From contig JACPHL010000256.1 in NCBI GenBank assembly GCA_016188625.1, positions 1 through 5,268 of the forward strand: 5,268 nt of DNA. Reading direction: 5' to 3'. Positions 1 to 5,268 of the stretch are shown here, piece after piece. Within the stretch, counting starts at the first letter, position 1. The number at the start of each line of letters is the position of its first letter. The position numbers and the translations under genes were made by a program. The notes below the pieces were generated by a model, which worked only from the letters and a program-made list of their open reading frames with translations, did no database searches and had not been told where the DNA came from. The DNA comes from Candidatus Rokuibacteriota bacterium (lineage in GTDB: Bacteria; Methylomirabilota; Methylomirabilia; Rokubacteriales; JACPHL01).

Positions 1-137
1 AAGCCGAAATAGAACGTAAAGACTGCACCGACCCCGACGCTCCCCGTCACGACCACTTGGGCGACAGGAAGGACCGCCGGAACGGTCATCCATAGAGCCG
101 CAGTCACGAGCGCGTTCCTGAGCTCGAGCCTAAGCAT
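1..137 (-). CDS. N-terminal part of an unidentified membrane protein (runs off the left edge)
   Basis: Read on the minus strand from the ATG at 137-135, the frame stays open to the window edge and gives 45 complete codons. The peptide begins MLRLELRNALVTAALW, followed by two hydrophobic stretches (MTVPAVLPVAQVVV, then GVGAVFTFYF) separated by a short Gly/Ser turn. This looks like the first membrane helices of an integral membrane protein. The start overlaps the stop of the upstream minus-strand frame (ATGcTTAG, 130-137), typical of coupled operon genes. Codon third positions are mixed, with many T and some A, unlike the almost purely G/C third positions of the plus-strand operon. I do not recognise the family. 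The plus strand here also has an open frame from 13, but its translation (Thr/Pro/Ala-rich, no helix) is not protein-like. Confidence 0.5.
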   Translation of the reverse strand, partial: MLRLELRNALVTAALWMTVPAVLPVAQVVVTGSVGVGAVFTFYFG

Positions 138-198
138 ATTCGCCCGCGATGAAGGCGGCCACGATGTCATTCAGGTTCATGTCGAGCACTTCACTATC
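130..198 (-). CDS. C-terminal tail of an unidentified gene, 5' part missing at a junction
   Basis: On the minus strand, 198 to 130 reads as a plausible protein end, SEVLDMNLNDIVAAFIAGEYA, then TAG (132-130). Its balanced composition contrasts with the Pro/Arg/Gly/Glu-rich translation of the same frame further right, which is only the antisense of the glycosyltransferase gene. Its stop overlaps the start of the next minus-strand gene by ATGcTTAG. The piece is too short to identify. It is best read as the last ~22 residues of a real gene whose upstream part is not in this window. A 16-codon ORF starting at the internal ATG (Met-Asn-Leu-Asn...) is possible but unsupported. Confidence is limited by length. 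Confidence 0.35.
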   Translation of the reverse strand, partial: DSEVLDMNLNDIVAAFIAGEYA

Positions 199-204
199 CG
201 TCCC
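190..204. other. Probable breakpoint or chimeric join between two unrelated sequence blocks
   Basis: Left of about 198, hand-counted GC is 116/198 (59%) and the believable coding is minus-strand. Right of about 199, GC is 67-78% in the rows sampled and the believable coding is plus-strand. In the plus frame, codons from CCC (202) onward have G or C at every third position through 291. The codons just to the left (CGT, ACT, CAT, GTT, ATT, GAT) do not. The glycosyltransferase becomes recognisable at RPDE (199-210). No repeat, target duplication or mobile element was seen at the join, so its nature (assembly chimera, inversion or deletion) is undecided. Confidence 0.45.
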
Positions 205-1788
205 GACGAGGGGATCATCGTCCACCGGGCGGTCCGCTTCCACGGGGGGGACCTCGACCCGCGCTTCTTCAACTGGCCGAGCCTCTCCATGTACCTCCTC
301 TCGGGCCTCTACGGGCTCGCCTTCGGGGTCGGCGAGGCGCTTCAGGCGTACATCCGGGACCCGGTCCCCTTCTATCTGCTCGGGCGCATGGCCACCGCCA
401 CGTTCGGGACGGCGACCATCGCGGGCCTCTACGTCCTCGCGGCCGGGGCCTACGGGCGCTCGACCGCGCTCCTGGCCAGCCTCTTCCTCGCCGTCAACCT
501 GCTCCACGTCCGGGAGTCCCACTTCATCACCACGGACGTCCCGCTCACCTTCCTGGTGACCCTCGCCCTGGTCTTCATCCTGCGGTACTGGCGCGCGGGC
601 CGCCTCCGGGATGCCGTCGGGAGCGGGCTCGTGGCGGGGCTCGCGGCGTCGATGAAGTACCCCGGGGGGCTGGCGCTCCTCCCCTTCTTCGTGGCCCACC
701 TGCTCCGGGCGGGCCCCGGCCCGGCCTCGGGGTGGCGCCGCCTCGTCGGGCGCGAGCCGGGGCTGGCGGTGGGGGCGGCGGCGGCGGGGTTCGCCCTCGG
801 CACCCCCTACGCGGTCCTGACCCCCGGGGCCTTCTGGCGGGGGGTGATGAGCGAGGTGCGGGAGGTGGGCTCGGTGCAGTTCGGGAACGAGGGCGCCCTG
901 CCGGGGTATCTGTTCCACCTCGTGCACTCGCTCCCCGAGGCGATGGGGCTCCCGCTGCTGGGGCTCGCCCTCGGGGGGCTCGGATGGGCGCTCTACGCTA
1001 GGGCCCCGAGGGAGCTGGTCCTCCTGGCCTTCCCGCTCCCCTACTTCCTCCTCATCGGGAGCTGGAGCGCGCGGTTCGAGCGCTACGCCCTTCCCCTCCT
1101 CCCCTTCCTGGCCCTCTGGGCCGCCCTCGCCCTGGTCGCGCTGGCCGGGCGCCTCAGGCAGGGGGGGCCGCGGCTCGCGGCCCGGTGGCGGCCCGGGCTC
1201 GGGCTGGCGCTGGCCGCCGGCCTGCTGGTCGCCCCGGAGGTAGCCCGCATCACCTACTTCCACGTCCTCCTCACCCGGGCCGACACCCGGGTCCTGGCGG
1301 GGGAGTGGATCGAGCGCCACATCCCCCCCGGGGCGCGGATCGCCATGGAGCCGTACTCCCCCGCCGTCCGGCTCGACCCGGCGATGGTGCGGGAGGCGCG
1401 GGAGCAACTGGGCGAGGGGCTGGGGGCGATGGTCCTCAGGCCTCGCATCGACCGCTTCCTGGCCGGCCCCCTCGGCGGCGAGGCGGCCGGGTACCGGATC
1501 TTCCGGCTCACCGCCTACGACCTCGATCGCCTCCTCGAGCAGGGGATCGAGGTCGTGGTCCTCTCGGGCTTCATCTATCAGCGCTACCAGCAGGCGTGCG
1601 ATCGCTACCCCGCCCCGTGCCGCTTCTACGAGGAGCTGGAGCGGCGCGCCACGCCCCTGGTCGCGATCGAGCCGGGGCTCGGGGGCCGGGCCCTCTCGGT
1701 CGGGGACATCTATGCGCCCCTGACTCGGCTCTTGGAGCGGACGCATCCGGGACCGAGCATCAGGATCTACCGGCTGCCACGATCGTAG
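199..1788 (+). CDS. Family 39-type membrane glycosyltransferase (PMT_2-like, GT-C fold), 5'-truncated
   Basis: Likely transfers a sugar from a polyprenyl-phosphate donor on the outer face of the inner membrane. Recognisable coding starts at RPDE (199-210), the acidic first-loop motif of the GT39/ArnT-like superfamily, followed by the usual GDLDPRFFNWPSL. Next come several hydrophobic helices; a second acidic loop motif, VRESHFITTDVPLTF (about 508-552); GLAASMKYPGG (about 637-669); and the late-helix motif RFERYALPLLPF (about 1072-1107). A soluble C-terminal domain starts near DTRVLAGEWIERHIPPGA (about 1282-1335) and ends in IRIYRLPRS; it holds a Cys pair (ACDRYPAPC) that could form a periplasmic disulfide. 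The first transmembrane helix expected before the acidic motif is absent. There is no in-frame ATG, GTG or TTG between the stop at 10-12 and the ATG at 289, which lies past the catalytic motif. Family assignment is firm; acceptor and sugar are unknown. Confidence 0.85.
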   Translation, partial: RPDEGIIVHRAVRFHGGDLDPRFFNWPSLSMYLLSGLYGLAFGVGEALQAYIRDPVPFYLLGRMATATFGTATIAGLYVLAAGAYGRSTALLASLFLAVNLLHVRESHFITTDVPLTFLVTLALVFILRYWRAGRLRDAVGSGLVAGLAASMKYPGGLALLPFFVAHLLRAGPGPASGWRRLVGREPGLAVGAAAAGFALGTPYAVLTPGAFWRGVMSEVREVGSVQFGNEGALPGYLFHLVHSLPEAMGLPLLGLALGGLGWALYARAPRELVLLAFPLPYFLLIGSWSARFERYALPLLPFLALWAALALVALAGRLRQGGPRLAARWRPGLGLALAAGLLVAPEVARITYFHVLLTRADTRVLAGEWIERHIPPGARIAMEPYSPAVRLDPAMVREAREQLGEGLGAMVLRPRIDRFLAGPLGGEAAGYRIFRLTAYDLDRLLEQGIEVVVLSGFIYQRYQQACDRYPAPCRFYEELERRATPLVAIEPGLGGRALSVGDIYAPLTRLLERTHPGPSIRIYRLPRS

Positions 1789-1793
1789 CCCTC

Positions 1794-3194
1794 ATGGGAG
1801 CTCGAGCCGACACGCTGCTGACGGTCGCGGTCCCTGGCTCCTCGTCTACGGGACCGTCTGCGTTCCCGACCACCGACCCGTTCTCGGCCACCGCCCAGGG
1901 GGCCGAGTGGCTCAACCACGCCTGGGGGTTCGAGCTGCTCCTCTACGGGGTGTATCGGCTGGCGGGGACCACGGGCCTCATCATCACGCCGGCCCTCTTC
2001 GCGGTGGGGACGTTCGCGCTCCTCTACCGCCTCCTCCGGCGGGAAGGCCTCGGGCGGGGGTGGGCCCTGGCGCTGATCGCGCTGGGGGCCATGGCGACCC
2101 GGGGGTTCTGGTCGCCCCGGCCCCAGCTCGTGACCTACCTCTTCCTGACCCTCTTCTGGGGCCTCCTGAGGGAGGATCGGCCTGGCCGTCCTGCCCGGCT
2201 GGCCTGGCTCCCCCTCCTGACCTTCGTGTGGGTGAACCTCCACGGCGGATTCATCATCGGGCCCGCCCTCATCGGGCTCACGCTGGCCGCGGAGCTCTTC
2301 GAGCGGGCGTTCCGAACCCAGGAGACGGTCCCGGATGGCCGGCGCCTCGGACGCCTCACCGTGACCCTGGCCGGGTGCGGGCTCGCGGCGCTCGTCAACC
2401 CGTTCCATTACCACGCGCTCCTCTTCCCCTTCCAGGTCATGGGTGACCGCCTCGCCCGGGCCTTCATCACGGAGTGGGCCTCCCCGCCCTTCCAGCATCC
2501 CCAGGTCATGCTGATCGAGGGGCTCCTCCTCCTGACGCTGGTGCTCCTGCTCTGGACCCCGCGCCCGGCCCGCTGGCGCGACCTCGCCGCCCTCGTCGTC
2601 TTCGTCCACCTGACCCTCCTGGCCATCCGGAACGTCCCCCTGCTCGTCATCGTGCTGCTGCCCCTACTCGGTCGAGTCCTGGCCGACACCGCGCCCCGGT
2701 GGACGCCCGCGCTGATCGCCGCGCGGGACTGGGTCCGGCGGCGGCTCGCGATCGCCGTGGCCGCCGCCGTGGCCGTGCCCGTGGTCGCGTGGTGGAGCCT
2801 CCCCCTGGGGGGCCTCGGGGAGTTCGTGCCCGGGCTGGGGGTGGCGCCGACGTTCCCCTCGGGGGCCGTCGAGTTCCTGAAGCGCGAGCGCCCCCCGGGC
2901 CCCCTCTTCAACGACTACGGGTGGGGGGGGTATCTCATCTGGCACCTCTACCCCGACTATCGGGTGTCCATCGACGGGCGGGTCGCGGTCTACGTCCCGA
3001 GGCTCCTCGCGGAGCATGTCGAGATCCACAACCTGCATCCGCGCTGGCGCCAGACCCTCGACCGCCTCGGGTTCGGGTTGGTCTTCATCCGCGCCCGCTC
3101 CCCCCTGGCGACCGTGCTGCGGGCCGCCCCGGACTGGGAGGTCCTCTACGAGGACCGCATCGCGGTCATCCTCGGCCGGCGGGGGAGGTCATGA
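1794..3194 (+). CDS. Polytopic GT-C-like membrane protein of unknown function, first helix apparently deleted
   Basis: 466 residues from the ATG at 1794, 5 nt after the preceding stop, with no clear Shine-Dalgarno. It is a paralog of the next gene. Shared blocks in order: FPTTDPFSATAQGAEWLNHAWG (about residues 24-45), RPQLVTYLFLTLFWGLLRE (109-127), W.NLHGGFIIG (146-156), LVNP and ITEWASPPF (200-233), VHLTLLAIRNVPL (271-283), and a C-terminal periplasmic-type domain with LFNDYGWGGY and LYPDYRVSIDGR (371-396). This layout matches a widespread, uncharacterised family of multi-pass proteins usually called hypothetical or glycosyltransferase-like. The N-terminus RADTLLT matches RADRVLT of the paralog, supporting this start. 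About 24 residues are then missing: the first membrane helix and the FDFWWYLKSG motif. Unlike the paralog it has no TPR tail. A sugar-transfer role is inferred; activity may be lost. Confidence 0.8.
   Translation: MGARADTLLTVAVPGSSSTGPSAFPTTDPFSATAQGAEWLNHAWGFELLLYGVYRLAGTTGLIITPALFAVGTFALLYRLLRREGLGRGWALALIALGAMATRGFWSPRPQLVTYLFLTLFWGLLREDRPGRPARLAWLPLLTFVWVNLHGGFIIGPALIGLTLAAELFERAFRTQETVPDGRRLGRLTVTLAGCGLAALVNPFHYHALLFPFQVMGDRLARAFITEWASPPFQHPQVMLIEGLLLLTLVLLLWTPRPARWRDLAALVVFVHLTLLAIRNVPLLVIVLLPLLGRVLADTAPRWTPALIAARDWVRRRLAIAVAAAVAVPVVAWWSLPLGGLGEFVPGLGVAPTFPSGAVEFLKRERPPGPLFNDYGWGGYLIWHLYPDYRVSIDGRVAVYVPRLLAEHVEIHNLHPRWRQTLDRLGFGLVFIRARSPLATVLRAAPDWEVLYEDRIAVILGRRGRS
3181..3194 (+). promoter_or_regulatory. 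Shine-Dalgarno and ATGA start/stop overlap between the two paralogs
   Basis: GGGGGAGG (3181-3188) lies 2 nt before the ATG at 3191, which overlaps the TGA (3192-3194) ending the upstream gene. The spacing is shorter than the usual 5-9 nt. The 4-nt ATGA overlap suggests translation of the second paralog by termination-reinitiation. The site fixes the start of the downstream gene, because the same frame further upstream is only the Arg/Pro-rich shadow of the preceding gene. Confidence 0.6.
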
Positions 3195-5023
3195 GGGCGG
3201 ACCGGGTTCTGACGGCCCTGCTCTACGGCCTGACCCTGCTCGGGGTCTTCACCCTGGCGGTCTCCTCCCTGACGTACTTCGACTTCTGGTGGTACCTCAA
3301 GTCGGGGGAGCTGATCCTGGCCGACCGCTCGATCCCGGACACGGATCCCTTCTCGTTCACCGCCGAAGGCCGGCCCTGGATCAACCATATGTGGGGGAGC
3401 CAGGTCCTCTTCTTCGCCCTCTGGGAGGCCGGCGGGCGGATCGCCCTGATCCTCCTGAAGGGGGGCGTGGTCGCGGCGACCTTCGCCCTCGTGCTCGTGA
3501 CCATGCGCCGCCGGGGGGTGCACCCCATCGTGGCCTCGGCGGTCACCCTGCTGGCGGCGTGGGCGGGGTGGGAGTTCTGGGACGTCCGCCCCCAGATCTT
3601 CACCTACCTCCTCGTGGCCCTCTTCCTCTACCTGCTGCGCGAGGGCTGGGAGGGCCGCCGGGGGAGCCTCCTCTGGCTGCCGCTCCTCATGGTCCCCTGG
3701 GCCAACCTCCACGCGGGGTTCGTCACCGGGATCGGGCTCATCGGGCTCGTCGGGCTCGGGACGGCGCTGCCCCGCCTCCTCGATCGCCGGGGGTGGCGGA
3801 CGCTCGGCTCCGCGCTCGGGCTCGCGGCGCTGGCGGCCCTGGCGGGCCTCGTCAACCCCTACGGGGTGTGGGCCCTCCTCTTCCCCCTCGAGGTCGTCGG
3901 CACCAAGTCCTTCATGATCTCCACCACGGAGTGGTTCTCCCCGAACTTCCACGACCCCACCTACCGGGGGTTCGAGGTGATGCTCCTCCTGCTCTTCCCG
4001 GCCTTCGCCTGGGGGCGGGCCCGGCTCACGGCCACCGATGTGGGGCTGATCCTCGTCTTCGCCCACCTGGCCCTGGGCTCGGCGCGCCACGTCCCGCTCT
4101 TCGCGGTGGCCGCGGCGCCCGCCCTGGCCGACGCCCTCGAGGCCGCCCTCCGAGGGCTCTGGGCGCGGCGGGCCCGCGGCTGGGAGGCCCTCGGCCGCCT
4201 CCGTCCCCACCTCCCCTCGCTCTGGCCCCTCGGCGCCTCCCCCCTCACGCACCTGGCCCTGGCGGCCTTCTTCATCGCGGTCGGCCTCGTCGCGGCCTGG
4301 GGGGCCTTCCTGGAGCCCGGCGCGAACCCGTTCCACCTGGACCTCAACGAGGCGCGCTACCCCGAGCGGACCATGCGCTTCATCACGCGGGAGCGGCTGC
4401 CGGAGCCGCTCTTCAACGCCTACGCCTGGGGCGGGTACGAGCTCTGGCGCCTCTACCCCGACTACCGGGTCTTCATCGACGGGCGGACCCACGTCTACGG
4501 CCGGGAGATCCTCCGGGACTTCCTGGAGGTCGCCAACCTGGGGGCGCGCTGGGAGGCCGTGCTGGATCAATGGGGGATCCAGACGGTCCTGGCCCTCCGG
4601 GGGTCCCACCTGACCTGGGCCCTCCTGGCGGTCGGGGGGTGGCGGCCGGTCTTCGCCGAGCGCGAGGCCGTGGTCTTCGTCCGGGAGACGGAGGTCCACA
4701 GGGCACTCCTCGCGCGGCTGCCGGCGGTGGAGATCACCCCGCCGCCTCGGGAGGCGCTGGAGGCCCTCACCGCGGCCCTCGCGGCCGCCGAGGCCGGGGA
4801 CGAGGCCGAGGCCCTCCGCGAGTACGAGCGGGTCCTCGCCCTCGCCCCGGACCACCCCGTCGCGCTGTTCAGCCTGGGGCTCCTCCGGGAGAGGCGGGGG
4901 GAGCCGGCCGAGGCCCGGGCCCTCTTCGAGCGGGTGGTGGAGGTCGATCCCGAGGGGACCCTGGCCCGGGAGGCCCGGGAGCGGCTGAAGGGATTCTCCT
5001 CGTCAGGCCGGGAACGACTATGA
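3191..5023 (+). CDS. Polytopic GT-C-like membrane protein with C-terminal TPR repeats
   Basis: 610 residues. A basic start (MRADR) leads into a first membrane helix (about 7-28), then FDFWWYLKSGELI (30-42) and IPDTDPFSFTAEGRPWINHMWG (48-69). Position and acidic character make D31 a candidate GT-C-type catalytic residue, by analogy only. Further blocks are RPQIFTYL (133-140), WANLHAGFVTG (170-180), LVNPYG (220-225), TTEWFSPNFHD (245-255), AHLALGSARHVPLF (291-304), and a last helix near 354-371. A periplasmic-type domain follows with LFNAYAWGGYELWRLYPDYR (407-426) and VFIDGRTHVYG (427-437). Residues ~520-600 add two TPR-like helix pairs ending in ALAPDHP and EVDPEG, a protein-binding module absent from the upstream paralog. 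The family is widespread but uncharacterised; a glycosyltransferase role is inferred from architecture and neighbours. The start overlaps the previous stop, and the stop overlaps the prepilin start. Confidence 0.85.
   Translation: MRADRVLTALLYGLTLLGVFTLAVSSLTYFDFWWYLKSGELILADRSIPDTDPFSFTAEGRPWINHMWGSQVLFFALWEAGGRIALILLKGGVVAATFALVLVTMRRRGVHPIVASAVTLLAAWAGWEFWDVRPQIFTYLLVALFLYLLREGWEGRRGSLLWLPLLMVPWANLHAGFVTGIGLIGLVGLGTALPRLLDRRGWRTLGSALGLAALAALAGLVNPYGVWALLFPLEVVGTKSFMISTTEWFSPNFHDPTYRGFEVMLLLLFPAFAWGRARLTATDVGLILVFAHLALGSARHVPLFAVAAAPALADALEAALRGLWARRARGWEALGRLRPHLPSLWPLGASPLTHLALAAFFIAVGLVAAWGAFLEPGANPFHLDLNEARYPERTMRFITRERLPEPLFNAYAWGGYELWRLYPDYRVFIDGRTHVYGREILRDFLEVANLGARWEAVLDQWGIQTVLALRGSHLTWALLAVGGWRPVFAEREAVVFVRETEVHRALLARLPAVEITPPPREALEALTAALAAAEAGDEAEALREYERVLALAPDHPVALFSLGLLRERRGEPAEARALFERVVEVDPEGTLAREARERLKGFSSSGRERL
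5010..5023 (+). promoter_or_regulatory. ATGA stop/start overlap in front of the prepilin gene
   Basis: The ATG at 5020 shares bases with the TGA (5021-5023) that ends the TPR-containing gene. Only a weak purine stretch (GGGAA, 5010-5014) sits at a reasonable distance upstream. Prepilin translation may therefore depend on ribosomes finishing the preceding gene. Confidence 0.5.
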
Positions 5024-5268
5024 TACCCTGCTGCCGGCATACCCCCGAGTCGAAGCGGAGGGCGGAGACGGCGCGCGGAGCTGCGAGGGATACGCGGGGG
5101 GTGACGCTCGTCGAGCTGATGGTGGTGGTGGCGATCCTCGCCATCATCACCGCCATCGCCATGCTCGCCCTCTGGCAGAACGTCCAGCAGAAGGCGAGGC
5201 TTGCCGCCGACCCGGGCACCGTCGCGGCGCTCCGGTCGGCCGCCGCTATCTACTACGGCAAGCACGAC
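5020..5268 (+). CDS. Type IV prepilin / type II secretion pseudopilin-like protein, N-terminal part
   Basis: The frame gives 83 codons and runs off the right edge. A hydrophilic, Arg-rich leader of 27 residues ends in Gly27 (5098-5100). It is followed by the prepilin signature VTLVELMVVVAILAIITAIA, with Glu at mature position 5 (5113-5115) and an uninterrupted hydrophobic helix. A PilD-type prepilin peptidase would cut between Gly27 and Val28. Residue +1 is Val where most pilins have Phe, and the leader is longer than the 6-10 residues of classical PilA. After the helix, QQKARLAADPGTVAALRSA and IYYGKHD resemble the early alpha1 region of PilA/GspG-like proteins. The protein would reach the inner membrane and be built into a pilus or pseudopilus. 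Major pilin, minor pilin and pseudopilin cannot be told apart without the C-terminal part. The start overlaps the stop of the preceding GT-C-like gene, and no in-frame ATG, GTG or TTG lies between it and the cleavage site. Confidence 0.85.
   Translation, partial: MIPCCRHTPESKRRAETARGAARDTRGVTLVELMVVVAILAIITAIAMLALWQNVQQKARLAADPGTVAALRSAAAIYYGKHD

Noticed and set aside
149-559. Plus-strand Ser/Thr/Arg-rich open frame overlapping the start of the first glycosyltransferase
   Set aside because: It is a +1 shadow with no motif. The overlapping frame encodes recognisable family 39-type motifs.
130-1746. Very long open minus-strand frame antisense to the first glycosyltransferase
   Set aside because: Its translation is Pro/Arg/Glu/Gly-rich low-complexity sequence, as expected opposite a gene with G/C in nearly every third position. 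Only the last ~22 codons, left of the junction, look natural, and these are annotated separately.
1185-1793. Upstream in-frame extension of the 1794 gene overlapping the first glycosyltransferase
   Set aside because: The extension is Arg/Pro/Gly-rich shadow sequence. The ATG at 1794 aligns with the start of the paralog (RADTLLT against RADRVLT).
1796-1870. Alternate frame reading PWLLVYGTVCV, considered as a frameshifted remnant of the missing first helix
   Set aside because: It has no start codon, is too short for a helix plus the WW motif, and the frame from ATG 1794 already aligns with the paralog start. A simple frameshift would not restore the missing segment.
2923-2930. Run of eight G within the YGWGGY codons, considered as a phase-variation tract
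   Set aside because: The frame is intact, and similar G/C runs (seven G at 244-250 and 1161-1167) occur elsewhere as expected at this GC content. It sits in a conserved motif late in the gene, not near a promoter or start. It remains a possible sequencing-error site.
2474-3190. Upstream in-frame extension of the 3191 gene
   Set aside because: The translation is low-complexity Arg/Pro/Ala lying inside the previous gene. The ATG at 3191 has a Shine-Dalgarno and begins a normal membrane-protein N-terminus.
3146-4855. 569-codon open minus-strand frame antisense to the TPR-containing gene
   Set aside because: Same GC-driven shadow: Glu/Gly/Pro/Arg-rich with no hydrophobic core, while the plus strand carries clear membrane helices and motifs shared with a paralog.

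Overview
The window is very GC-rich, and codon third positions in the main genes are almost all G or C. It reads as part of a bacterial genome with a Gram-negative-type envelope, because a type IV prepilin sits next to polytopic membrane glycosyltransferases. The base composition and gene content would suit a metagenome-derived lineage such as Rokubacteria/Methylomirabilota or a myxobacterium-like group. That placement is a low-confidence guess, since no marker gene is present.

Layout: from about 199 to the right edge there is one compact plus-strand operon with almost no intergenic DNA. It holds (1) a family-39-type (PMT_2-like) membrane glycosyltransferase, 199-1788, cut off at its 5' end; (2) a polytopic GT-C-like protein of unknown function, 1794-3194; (3) a longer paralog of it with a C-terminal TPR extension, 3191-5023; (4) the start of a type IV prepilin/pseudopilin, 5020 to the edge. 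Genes 2/3 and 3/4 each overlap by ATGA, and gene 2 starts 5 nt after gene 1 stops, so the four are probably co-transcribed and partly translationally coupled.

The left 198 bases look different. Their GC is about 59% (116 of 198 by hand count), against roughly 67-78% in rows sampled further right. The convincing reading there is on the minus strand: the tail of one gene overlaps the start of a second, membrane-type gene that runs off the left edge. The glycosyltransferase becomes recognisable at about 199, without its first membrane helix and without any in-frame ATG, GTG or TTG upstream. Two opposite-facing genes therefore both appear to lose their 5' parts at one point, which suggests a rearrangement breakpoint or a chimeric assembly join.

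Working hypothesis: the two or three GT-C-type enzymes act on lipid-linked sugars on the outer face of the inner membrane, and a pilin-like protein encoded in the same operon could be a glycosylation substrate. The adjacency is seen in the sequence; the functional link is inferred. No tRNA, rRNA, CRISPR, insertion sequence, terminator or convincing promoter was found, and no stretch over 300 bases lacks a gene.
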